DNA of 9,605 nucleotides. Origin: Acetofilamentum sp. GTDB lineage: Bacteria; Bacteroidota; Bacteroidia; Bacteroidales; JAFGUD01. Under the pieces are notes generated by a model. It made no database searches, was not told the DNA's origin, and worked only from the letters and a program-made list of their open reading frames with translations. The translations under genes and the position numbers were made by a program. Of the stretch, positions 1 through 7,463 are shown one piece after another (the stretch's first letter is position 1; the number at the start of each line of letters is the position of its first letter). Where the stretch lies: assembly GCA_020722645.1 (NCBI GenBank), contig DYKL01000118.1, positions 1-9,605 of the forward strand, read 5' to 3'.

Positions 1-70
1 AGCTATCGCCTGTAAAACCTGAAAAGTTGTAAGTAAGTTCCGTTATAAATGATTACAAAAAGCAATAAAT
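1..70. other. Window edge, no gene assigned
   Basis: This short stretch lies beyond the terminator of the SPFH gene. All three plus-strand frames close early (stops at 13-15, 20-22 and 30-32), so a gene coming in from the left on the plus strand could end here, but the few residues available are not diagnostic. No start codon for a minus-strand gene is visible. I leave it unassigned. Confidence 0.5.
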
Positions 71-112
71 GAACAAAAAATAACACAACGCATTAAAAAA
101 GCGTTGTGTTAT
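71..112 (-). terminator. Intrinsic terminator of the SPFH gene
   Basis: A perfect 12-bp inverted repeat (80-91 with 101-112, core AACACAACGC / GCGTTGTGTT) encloses a 9-nt loop. Read on the minus strand, the stem is followed at once by TTTTTTG (79 down to 73), the arrangement of a rho-independent terminator. It begins 15 bp after the stop codon of the SPFH gene. On the plus strand the stem is followed by a mixed A/T sequence without a clean T run, so its main direction is minus. Confidence 0.88.
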
Positions 113-126
113 ATAAATTAATTATA

Positions 127-1242
127 TTATTGCATAGGAGGTGGTGGTGGTGGTGGCGGAGCAGCGGGCATAAACAGACCTGCAAGTTCCGGTACAGCCT
201 TTGCATTAGCCCAATTCGGCATACCTTGCTTCCAAACCATTGTTTCCGGAGTAATAGCTTTTTGTCCAATCATTTGTTGTAATTGCTGGAGATTGAACGG
301 TCCTTGTTGCTGACCATTTACAACAGCAAAAAACTGAACCATTGGAGGTGGTGGTACTCCTTGATTATGTTGTTGACCACCAAACATACCACCTTGCATC
401 ATTTGTCCCATAATAGCCATACCAAACATATTTTCCATTCCGCCGCCGCCACCACCGCCACCGGGGTTGTTAGCAGCAGCTTCCATAGAATCAGCCATTT
501 TCATTTGTTGATATTTGTTCATATCCCCTATCATATTCATACCTGTACCCATATCAAGTTTCTTTTGAAGCTCTTCGGGAAGGTTGATACTGTTGATTAA
601 AAATTTGGTAATTTCAAGACCGTAAGTAACAAATTCTTCCTGAAGTTTCTTTTCGCAAAATTCAGAAAGTTTTTTGTAATTTGAAGCAAAATCAAGTAAA
701 GAAATTCCGCTTTCTCCGACAGCAGAAATAAATCTTGTAACAATTATACTTCTAAGTTCACCTATAACTTCATCAGTAGTAAATTGTCCGTCAGTACCGG
801 AAACATCTTTTATGAATTTAGCAGCATCAGTAACTTTGAATGTATAAGTACCAAATGCACGTAAAGAAACACGTCCGAAATCCTGGTCACGAACATAGAA
901 AACATTTGGAGTTCCCCATTTCATTTCTTTAAATAAGCGAGTAGAAACGAAATATACTTCGGCTTTGAAAGGGCTGTTGAATCCGTATTTCCAACCTTTA
1001 AGAGTAGAAAGAATCGGAAGGTTTTTTGTTTCTAATGTATAAGTTCCCGGAGGAAAAACATCAGCAAGTTCACCTTCGTTAATAAAAACAGCAACCTGAG
1101 ATTCGCGAACGATAAGTTTTGCACCGTTTTTAATCTCATTGCCGTATCTCTCAAAACGATGAGCTAATGTATCATTGGTTTGGTCTATCCATTCAATAAT
1201 ATCAATTAATTCACCTTTGAGTTTGTCCCATAATTTTCCCAT
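127..1242 (-). CDS. SPFH/band-7 domain protein with C-terminal GYF_2 domain
   Basis: This 371-residue protein has three visible parts. Residues about 30-235 form an SPFH (stomatin/prohibitin/band-7) domain of the YdjI type (COG4260, historically named virion core protein-like), recognisable from VRESQVAVFINEGELADVF near 46-63 and the following PPGTYTLET. Residues 255-300 are low complexity, with eight glycines (261-268), a Met/Gly/Gln-rich stretch and PPPP. Residues about 303-357 form a GYF_2 domain (QQQGPFNLQQLQQMI, then MVWKQGMPNWANA). The tail carries eight prolines (362-369). Family members in other bacteria often end in a zinc ribbon, which GYF_2 replaces here. There is no signal peptide or clear membrane span, so it is probably a cytoplasmic, membrane-peripheral scaffold. 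In Bacillus subtilis the relative YdjI works with a PspA-like protein in membrane-stress responses; that role is not shown here. It is separated from enolase by 240 bp that include a likely terminator, so it is probably its own transcription unit. The domain call is firm, the role is inference. Confidence 0.88.
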   Translation of the reverse strand: MGKLWDKLKGELIDIIEWIDQTNDTLAHRFERYGNEIKNGAKLIVRESQVAVFINEGELADVFPPGTYTLETKNLPILSTLKGWKYGFNSPFKAEVYFVSTRLFKEMKWGTPNVFYVRDQDFGRVSLRAFGTYTFKVTDAAKFIKDVSGTDGQFTTDEVIGELRSIIVTRFISAVGESGISLLDFASNYKKLSEFCEKKLQEEFVTYGLEITKFLINSINLPEELQKKLDMGTGMNMIGDMNKYQQMKMADSMEAAANNPGGGGGGGGMENMFGMAIMGQMMQGGMFGGQQHNQGVPPPPMVQFFAVVNGQQQGPFNLQQLQQMIGQKAITPETMVWKQGMPNWANAKAVPELAGLFMPAAPPPPPPPPMQ

Positions 1243-1409
1243 ATTATTAAATTTAATGTTTTTAAAAATTTAGTTAAAGAAACATTTTTTTTTGGAAATA
1301 TGCAAATTTTTTTTACGAATTTTTAAAAATATTTGACAAATGAAAAATCAAATTATTTATTTTGTTTGTTTTTTAACTTTAAATTATAAATAAATCACAA
1401 AATTATGAT

Positions 1410-1463
1410 AAAAAACCAAAAAGAATCTGAAGTAATTTATTCATTTTCTTTTTTGGTTTATAT
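1410..1463 (-). terminator. Probable terminator downstream of enolase
   Basis: On the minus strand, starting about 20 nt after the enolase stop, AAACCAAAAAAGAA (1459-1446) can pair with TTCTTTTTGGTTT (1425-1413), leaving one bulged base. The downstream arm runs into a T tract (1415 down to 1410). The stem is AT-rich with only a CC/GG core, a form common in Bacteroidota, so it is weaker than the terminator at 71-112. Flanking GATA/TATC bases can extend the stem. Confidence 0.45.
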
Positions 1464-1482
1464 CAATTTTTTTTAAAAAAAG

Positions 1483-2763
1483 CTATTGATTTTGAAAAGC
1501 TTTTAAACCTGCATATTTAGCAGCGGTTCCAAGCTGATTTTCTATTCTGATTAACTGATTGAATTTAGCAATTCTTTCGGTACGGCAAGCAGAACCGGTT
1601 TTCATATGACCGGCACCTGTTGCAACAGCTAAATCGGCAATAGTTGTATCTTCTGTTTCACCCGAACGGTGCGAAATAAAGCAATAATATTTATGTTTTT
1701 TAGCAAGTTCGATAGTTTCGAGAGTTTCTGTTAATGTTCCAATTTGGTTCAATTTAATTAGAATTGAATTTGCAACACCTTTGTCAATAGCTTCTTGAAG
1801 AATTTTTTTGTTAGTGCACAGCAAATCATCTCCCACAAGTTCAATTTTGCTACCAAGTTGTTCTGTCATAAGTTTCCAGCCTTCCCAGTCGTTTTCAGCC
1901 AAACCGTCTTCGATTAAAATAATAGGATATTTTTGACACCATTCTTTCCAGAGATTAACCATTTCGACAGAAGTTTTTGACGAACCGTCGGATTTTTTGA
2001 AAACGTATTTACCATCTTCCCACATTTCGCTTGTAGCAGGGTCTAAGGCAATAGAAATATCTTTTCCGGGAGTATATCCTGCATTTTTAATAGCTTCGAC
2101 AATAACTTCCATAGCTTCTTCATTAGATTTTAAAGCAGGAGCATAACCGCCTTCGTCGCCTACACCTGTGTTATAGCCTCTTGATTTTAAAACTTTTTTT
2201 AATGTATGGAATGTTTCAGAACCCATTCTGATAGCTTCTTTGAAAGTAGGAGCATTGTGAGGAACTATCATAAATTCCTGAAAATCTACATTGCTGTCTG
2301 CGTGAGCACCGCCGTTAATGACGTTAAGACAAGGAACAGGAATCGTACAGGCATTTGTACCTCCCAGATAACGATAAAGAGGCATATTTAATGACTTTGC
2401 AGCAGCGTGAGCTACAGCCAAAGAAACAGCAAGAATAGCATTAGCACCAAGACGAGCTTTATTATAAGTTCCGTCTAATTCTATCATTGCATAATCAATT
2501 TTTCTTTGTTCGTAAACACACATTCCGATAATTTTCGGGGCAATTTCTTTGTTTAAATTTTCGATTGCCTTTAAAACACCTTTTCCAAGATAACGGTTTT
2601 TATCTCCGTCTCTCATTTCAACTGCTTCTTTTTCGCCTGTTGATGCACCCGAAGGAACAATGGCATTTGCTTTAAGTCCGTTTTCCAATGTAACTTCACA
2701 TTCAACTGTCGGATTACCACGTGAATCCAACACTTCATAACCGATAATTTTTGTAATTTTCAT
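1483..2763 (-). CDS. eno: Enolase (phosphopyruvate hydratase)
   Basis: Enolase interconverts 2-phosphoglycerate and phosphoenolpyruvate in glycolysis and gluconeogenesis. It acts in the cytosol, needs Mg2+, and in bacteria is often part of the RNA degradosome. The 426 residues match the usual bacterial length, and the start MKITKIIGYEVLDSRGNPTVE is the canonical N-terminus. By alignment to E. coli numbering the active-site set is complete: His154 in GGAHAD, Glu163 in QEFMIVP, Glu204 in GDEGGYAP, Mg ligands Asp241 (ALDPATSEMW), Glu285 (LIEDGL) and Asp312 (GDDLL), catalytic Lys337 (IKLNQIGT), His365-Arg366-Ser367 (SHRSGETED) and Lys388. The segment GSACRTER (390-397) differs slightly from the more usual GSxxRTDR but keeps the arginines. 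It starts 46 bp after the stop of the phosphatase gene, and no hairpin or clear promoter lies between, so read-through from the signalling operon is possible. Functional assignment is secure. Confidence 0.98.
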   Translation of the reverse strand: MKITKIIGYEVLDSRGNPTVECEVTLENGLKANAIVPSGASTGEKEAVEMRDGDKNRYLGKGVLKAIENLNKEIAPKIIGMCVYEQRKIDYAMIELDGTYNKARLGANAILAVSLAVAHAAAKSLNMPLYRYLGGTNACTIPVPCLNVINGGAHADSNVDFQEFMIVPHNAPTFKEAIRMGSETFHTLKKVLKSRGYNTGVGDEGGYAPALKSNEEAMEVIVEAIKNAGYTPGKDISIALDPATSEMWEDGKYVFKKSDGSSKTSVEMVNLWKEWCQKYPIILIEDGLAENDWEGWKLMTEQLGSKIELVGDDLLCTNKKILQEAIDKGVANSILIKLNQIGTLTETLETIELAKKHKYYCFISHRSGETEDTTIADLAVATGAGHMKTGSACRTERIAKFNQLIRIENQLGTAAKYAGLKAFQNQ

Positions 2764-2809
2764 CTTATAAAATTTTTATGTTAAATTATTTTTAAATAAA
2801 TCAAAAAAG

Positions 2810-4996
2810 TTAATCTTTAAATTTAAGAGCAATAAAAGTTATATCATCTCTTTGAGGTTCTTCTCTTTTGAAATTTTCTAATGCTTTAATGTAGGATATT
2901 TTTTGTTGTTGCAGTGGCAAATTTGCAGATTCTGTAATCATATTAATAAAAGCCTTAGTTCCAAATCTTTTTCTGGATTTGTCATTTTGGTCAACAAAAC
3001 CATCAGTAGCGCAATACAAAGTATTATTACTGTCCATTTTGATTTCCAGATTTTCAAAAGCTAAGGCTTTGTTTGAATTTGGCACAGCAGAAAAACCTAT
3101 TGATTTTCTTGTTCCTCTGTAACGATGCAATGATTTTTCAATAGCAGAGTAAATAAAAATATTAGTTTTAGCAGCCGAATAAACAATGTTCTGCATATTA
3201 TTTTTATCAAATCTGATAATACCCAACTCAACACCATCTCTGTTTTGATTGTCTCTTTTATGAAGATAATCATTAAACATACTGTTTAGGGTGTGTAATA
3301 TTTCTTTCGGATCTTCAATTTTTTTTTCATTTACTATTGAATTCAGCAAATAAACCACAATCAGACTCAAAAAAGCCCCCGGAACGCCGTGTCCTGTACA
3401 ATCTCCGATGATAAAATACAAATAATTTGGGTTTGTGTCGTTGAACCAATAAAAATCACCACTTACAATATCCTTAGGAAGGTATATTATAAATCCGTTA
3501 AAATATTTTTTAATTGCATCATTGGTAGGGAGTACTGCAACTTGTATTGTAGAAGCATAATTTACGCTGTCTGTAAGCAATTTATTATGCTGAGACAGAA
3601 GTTCTTTTTGACGTAAAATTTCTTCTTTTTGAACCTGCAATTCTTCTTTCTGTACCTGAAGTTCTTCATTTTTCTGTAAAATATCTTGTTTTTGCAGTTC
3701 AATTTCTTTTGTACGTTCTTTTACCAGATTCTGAAGATTTTTATTATGATAATCAAGTTCTTGTGTTAGTTCTTCATTTCTGATAAATGCTTTGTTGAAA
3801 ATTCTTCCAAGTGTAAGTGATTGTCCTAAAACGAGGACAAAAAGCCCAACGTGAGTAAGAGTTGTAGTATTTATCACATTGTTGAAATATAAAATATCAT
3901 TTATACCGGAGATAAAAAACAGAAGCATCGTAATTGATAAAGTAACAGCTCCAACTTTTTTCTGAATAATATATCTTATTAAAAGAAAAACGCAGAATAT
4001 AATCATCAGAACAACGCAAATCTGGTAATAAACAGTAAATTTTGTGTAAACTAAAGTAGGCAGAAATATCGTAAGTAAAAATAAACCGGTAACAATATAG
4101 CTTATCCAGAAAAATAATTTGTATTTTGTACCCTGAAATGTAACTTGAAAGAAATATATAAATGAGGCAACCATACCGTAAAAAGTCAGATATGAAAATG
4201 TGTAAACAATTTTCCAACTAAAGTCTGGAAATAAAAAATTGAAGGTGTAGTTGCTTGAAAACAGAATTCTTATACCTACAATCAGCGATAAAACAAAAAA
4301 AGCCAATGCAGGTTTGTTTTGTCGGCGATATAAAAAAATTCCCAAATGATAAAAAGCCATTATGATAACCGCACCAAAAATAAAAATATCTGCAAAAAAT
4401 TTGTAAGTTATACCTTTATAAATAGATTGTTCTTCGCCCAAAACAGGAACTTGAAAAAAACCGTTTGTTCTGTGGTGATAATTAGAAATCTGAACAATCA
4501 ACTGGATTTTTTCCTTATCAACTTTAACTGATTTTAAAACAGGAGCAATTGCAGGTTTTCCGTCATCAGAATTAGTTGCAACATTTCCGGTTTCAATTAT
4601 TACTCTGTTATTCCACCAAACTTTGTAAGCTGTGAGTACTTCGCCAAAATGTATTACGTATTCTCTATCAGCTTTTGGTTCGATAAAAATTACCAATCTG
4701 AAAGTAGCATAACCGGTATCAGAAATTTTTTCACCGTCAACTTCAACATCAGACCAATCACCCGGTACTTTTAAATAAGAATCAGGGGTATAAACATTAT
4801 TTTCAAAGTCGTAATAATCGTACAATTTGTTCCAGTAAAACTCCCATTCGCCTGTTAATTTAACATTTTCGTCGAAATTGTAACCTCTGAGATCAAGAAC
4901 ACCTTTTTCGGCTTTTGGAATTTGTTCTTGTGCAATTAAACTAATAGAAAAAAGCAAAAAAGTTAAAATTATATATGTAGTCTTTTTCAATATCAT
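2810..4996 (-). CDS. 7TMR-DISM membrane receptor with SpoIIE/PP2C-type serine phosphatase domain
   Basis: This 728-residue protein starts with a signal peptide (KKTTYIILTFLLFSISLIAQ, 4-23). Residues about 30-190 form a periplasmic jelly-roll sensor of the 7TMR-DISM kind (GEWEFYWNKL at 49-58, LKVPGDWSD at 75-83). Seven hydrophobic spans follow at roughly 200-222, 230-246, 263-285, 294-315, 322-342, 348-367 and 379-397. A coiled coil (about 405-475) contains near-identical heptads (LQVQKEE twice). The C-terminal SpoIIE-like PPM/PP2C phosphatase (about 480-728) keeps likely metal-binding aspartates in SGDFYWF (Asp514), GDCTGHGVPGAF (Asp532), ATDGF (Asp665) and QRDDIT (Asp717/718). The family dephosphorylates phosphoserine/threonine, typically on STAS anti-anti-sigma factors. 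Here it should act in the cytosol at the membrane, controlled by an extracytoplasmic signal. Its ATG overlaps the stop of the upstream sensor gene (ATGA), which implies translational coupling. Neither a STAS partner nor a kinase is encoded nearby. Architecture is confident; ligand and substrate are unknown. Confidence 0.92.
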   Translation of the reverse strand: MILKKTTYIILTFLLFSISLIAQEQIPKAEKGVLDLRGYNFDENVKLTGEWEFYWNKLYDYYDFENNVYTPDSYLKVPGDWSDVEVDGEKISDTGYATFRLVIFIEPKADREYVIHFGEVLTAYKVWWNNRVIIETGNVATNSDDGKPAIAPVLKSVKVDKEKIQLIVQISNYHHRTNGFFQVPVLGEEQSIYKGITYKFFADIFIFGAVIIMAFYHLGIFLYRRQNKPALAFFVLSLIVGIRILFSSNYTFNFLFPDFSWKIVYTFSYLTFYGMVASFIYFFQVTFQGTKYKLFFWISYIVTGLFLLTIFLPTLVYTKFTVYYQICVVLMIIFCVFLLIRYIIQKKVGAVTLSITMLLFFISGINDILYFNNVINTTTLTHVGLFVLVLGQSLTLGRIFNKAFIRNEELTQELDYHNKNLQNLVKERTKEIELQKQDILQKNEELQVQKEELQVQKEEILRQKELLSQHNKLLTDSVNYASTIQVAVLPTNDAIKKYFNGFIIYLPKDIVSGDFYWFNDTNPNYLYFIIGDCTGHGVPGAFLSLIVVYLLNSIVNEKKIEDPKEILHTLNSMFNDYLHKRDNQNRDGVELGIIRFDKNNMQNIVYSAAKTNIFIYSAIEKSLHRYRGTRKSIGFSAVPNSNKALAFENLEIKMDSNNTLYCATDGFVDQNDKSRKRFGTKAFINMITESANLPLQQQKISYIKALENFKREEPQRDDITFIALKFKD

Positions 4997-7260
4997 ATTT
5001 GTTTTAAAAAGATTGCAATAAATTGACTGTCTTCATAACTGAAAAATGTTATTTTTGCAAAGACTTCAATTTTTTTCATATCTCGGTTCAAAATATAAAG
5101 TTGTTTTTCGTCCAAACTTTTGGTAACTCCTTTTAAAACGATATTTCCAAGATAATCAGAGTCTTCTTTAGTGTTATCATTTTCAGCAAATAAATATCTG
5201 GTTTTCTTACCAATTGTTATATCTCTTTTCAAACCCCATATTTTTTCTGCTTCGTTATTAAAAACTACAATAAAATCATTTTGAAAAACAACTAATCCGT
5301 GGTCAAAACTTTGGAAGAGGTTTTCATACAGATTTGCTTTTGCTTCTTTTTCTTTATATTGTTTTGCAATCTCCTGTTTAGCCTTTTCGAGTTGTTTGAC
5401 GGATTCTTTTGTCAATTTGTATATTTCTTCTTGAGCTTCCTTGTTTTTTTTGTCAAAAATCTTTAATTTTTCTTGTATATCAATCTTTTGAGTTATATCA
5501 AGAGCAAAAAGAGTTACTTTTGTAATTACTTTGTTTAAATCTTTAATTACAGTCGTAAAAACCTCGGCAACAATAGTTTGTTTATTGTTGGTTACGAATT
5601 CTTGTGTTGCTTGTAAATCTTTTCCTTTAAGTAAATTGTTCCAGATATTTCTAAAATTTTCGACTTGATTATCGGGAATTATATCAAAAACTTTCAAATC
5701 TGTCAATTCTTCTTGTTCATATCCGAATGTTTTGTTAAATTGTTTGTTTGCAGAGATAAAAGAGCCGTCAGTATTAAAATCAACTTTTATGACTATATTA
5801 TTAAATGCGTTGATTTGTTGAGAATTTTCGTTTAAAATATTACGTGTTTCGGTTCTGTCAACTGCAAGAAACATAATAGTGCTGAGTTCTTTCTGTGAAT
5901 TAAAAATAGGAACAAACGAAGCCACAATCCAGATTAATTTATCTGCCGAATTAAGCATGTGCAGAGTAGTATTATATCTTTCACCTTTTTCAATTATATA
6001 TTGAAAAATACTGTTAAACTCTAATTTTTCATCAGTTTCTATCAAATTCGAGAATTTTTGACCAATGACACTTTCTTTGCTATCAAACTGAAAAACTTCA
6101 AGAAATTCATTATTTACAAAATTAATATTACCTATAAGGTCAATATCAACACGAATAACAGCTTTGTTAACAGAATCGGAAAAAATTTCAAATTCAAGTG
6201 CTCTATGTTCAGATTCTTCACGTTGCTTTTCAATTTCTTCTATATTTCGTCTCATCGTTTCGTCTTGTTGGGCAAGCATTTCAGCTTGTTTTTGAGATTC
6301 TTTAAGCAGTTCCTGTGTTCTTAAGCCGGTTTTGATTGTTGCAATAGTCAAACCAATACTTTCTGCAACCTGTTCTATGAAAGAGATTTCGAAATCTTCA
6401 AAAACTTTAAAAGAAGCTAGTTCAATAACTCCGTGTACTACCGATTCGCTGTCTTTGATAGGAGCGATAAGAACCGAACGCGGATTTGCTTTTCCAAGCC
6501 CGGAAGTAATATCAACAAAACTGTCTGATGTTTCTTTTAAAAAAATTGTTTTCAGCTCAATTGCGCAGGCTCCGATAAGACCTTCTCCCCAATTAAATTT
6601 TTTATCGGGAAACTTTTTCCTGTCGTAAGCAAAAAGAGCTATCATTTCAAGGAACTTTTCGCCCTGTTGTTCTTTAACAATAAAAAATCCTGCCTGCTGA
6701 CAGTCTAAATATTTAGTCAAGTTACTAGTAATTTCAGAAGATAATTTTTCAAGATTATCAACATTTTCCCGCAGAATAGCACCAAATTTTGCCAAACCTT
6801 CATTAACCCAGTGTCTTTGTTTTTCTTCAATTTGTCTTTGTTGGTCTTCTTTTCTAGTTTTTTCAATATCATCACGCATGTTCAGCAAAGCTCTCACTAA
6901 TTTATCCTGTTGAAATTCCTGACTAAAAGTCATTACATTTTTGCCTTGTCTTAATTCTTCGACAAAAACACCTACTTCTTCAATTTTTTTCTGTTGAGAA
7001 TTTATTAAACTTTCAAGATTTTCATAATACTTAATGTTTTCTCTCGAATTCAAAGTCAGAAAAATGCTCAGGAATACAGGGTGAACCAAAATCAAAATTA
7101 AGGTCGGATTGTTGTATGTAACATCTAAAACTGAATTTAAAGATAGTTCTTGTTTCAGTCCCAGCAGATAAAAAATATAAAATACAACTACGTAAAATAT
7201 ATCTAAACTGATAATTAGTAAAATAAAATTTTTTCTTAAAAATCTTTCAGCTAATTTCAT
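4993..7260 (-). CDS. Membrane sensor protein with HAMP-like, GAF and three PAS domains, no output domain
   Basis: This 755-residue protein begins with two hydrophobic spans (about 12-34 and 51-70), with only a short loop between them, so it has almost no extracytoplasmic part. A HAMP-like/coiled region follows (about 70-150), then the junction HWVNEGLAKFGAILREN (150-166), which is common in Bacteroidota GAF sensors. Next is a GAF domain (about 170-310: NWGEGLIGACAIELKTIFL, RSVLIAPIKD, HGVIELASF), a coiled coil (315-355), PAS1 (about 358-470), PAS2 (about 483-592: GSFISANKQFNKTFGYEQEEL), a Lys/Glu-rich coiled coil (593-645) and a PAS-like domain (about 646-753). The protein stops there. There is no DHp H-box, HATPase, GGDEF, EAL or phosphatase domain. 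It is the first gene of a unit with the SpoIIE phosphatase, sharing ATGA, so it probably passes cytosolic small-molecule, redox or energy signals to that enzyme by contact. Domain borders are estimated by eye; the partner is inferred. Confidence 0.87.
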   Translation of the reverse strand: MKLAERFLRKNFILLIISLDIFYVVVFYIFYLLGLKQELSLNSVLDVTYNNPTLILILVHPVFLSIFLTLNSRENIKYYENLESLINSQQKKIEEVGVFVEELRQGKNVMTFSQEFQQDKLVRALLNMRDDIEKTRKEDQQRQIEEKQRHWVNEGLAKFGAILRENVDNLEKLSSEITSNLTKYLDCQQAGFFIVKEQQGEKFLEMIALFAYDRKKFPDKKFNWGEGLIGACAIELKTIFLKETSDSFVDITSGLGKANPRSVLIAPIKDSESVVHGVIELASFKVFEDFEISFIEQVAESIGLTIATIKTGLRTQELLKESQKQAEMLAQQDETMRRNIEEIEKQREESEHRALEFEIFSDSVNKAVIRVDIDLIGNINFVNNEFLEVFQFDSKESVIGQKFSNLIETDEKLEFNSIFQYIIEKGERYNTTLHMLNSADKLIWIVASFVPIFNSQKELSTIMFLAVDRTETRNILNENSQQINAFNNIVIKVDFNTDGSFISANKQFNKTFGYEQEELTDLKVFDIIPDNQVENFRNIWNNLLKGKDLQATQEFVTNNKQTIVAEVFTTVIKDLNKVITKVTLFALDITQKIDIQEKLKIFDKKNKEAQEEIYKLTKESVKQLEKAKQEIAKQYKEKEAKANLYENLFQSFDHGLVVFQNDFIVVFNNEAEKIWGLKRDITIGKKTRYLFAENDNTKEDSDYLGNIVLKGVTKSLDEKQLYILNRDMKKIEVFAKITFFSYEDSQFIAIFLKQI

Positions 7261-7463
7261 ATTATTTTGTTTGAGCTGTTTGTAAATTTAAAAATAGAGT
7301 GATACAAATTTAATAATTTTATTTAATTAAAAAATTTTTATAAAAAAAACATATCCTTTAAAAATAAACAACATATTAAAAAAACACACAAAGCAATGTA
7401 AATCAACACATTAATACATAGAAATATTTTAAAAAGTACTTAAAAAAATTCCAAATAATACCA
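7261..7463. other. AT-rich leader of the sensor-phosphatase operon
   Basis: This is the right-hand, upstream part of a 514-bp gene-free interval. It is very A/T-rich, with A runs, and contains one candidate -7 element (7305-7312). I see no other ordered structure and no coding signal. The only frame running into it (from 7585 down to 7403) begins inside the palindromic repeat and is not credible as a gene. Confidence 0.6.
7305..7312 (-). promoter_or_regulatory. Candidate Bacteroidota -7 box for the sensor operon
   Basis: On the minus strand TAAATTTG fits the Bacteroidota primary-sigma -7 consensus TAnnTTTG. It lies 44 bp upstream of the sensor ATG, which would leave a leader of about 35-40 nt. 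No TTG is found at the expected -33 spacing, and the octamer is easy to get by chance in such AT-rich DNA, so support is weak. The identical octamer precedes the DUF4924-type gene. Confidence 0.35.

Noticed and set aside
283..600. 105-codon plus-strand frame opposite the SPFH gene
   Set aside because: It lies wholly antisense to a well-supported gene, and its His/Thr/Ser-rich composition is typical of a shadow frame.
1243..1482. TAATTTTG at 1398-1405 as the promoter of the SPFH gene
   Set aside because: It fits TAnnTTTG on the minus strand, but it lies beside the likely enolase terminator, over 150 bp from the ATG, with no -33 TTG at the right spacing; chance matches are frequent in this AT-rich gap.
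3897..4217. 106-codon minus-strand frame within the phosphatase gene
   Set aside because: It overlaps the transmembrane region of the phosphatase in another frame; its hydrophobic Tyr/Ile/Phe content simply mirrors that segment.
6332..6628. 98-codon plus-strand frame opposite the GAF region
   Set aside because: It is antisense to the GAF domain, with no recognisable family and no promoter or terminator of its own.
4993..7260. Sensor gene as a histidine kinase cut short by frameshift
   Set aside because: The frame ends inside the start codon of the next intact gene (ATGA), and no kinase-like sequence appears in other frames downstream, so the protein looks naturally complete.
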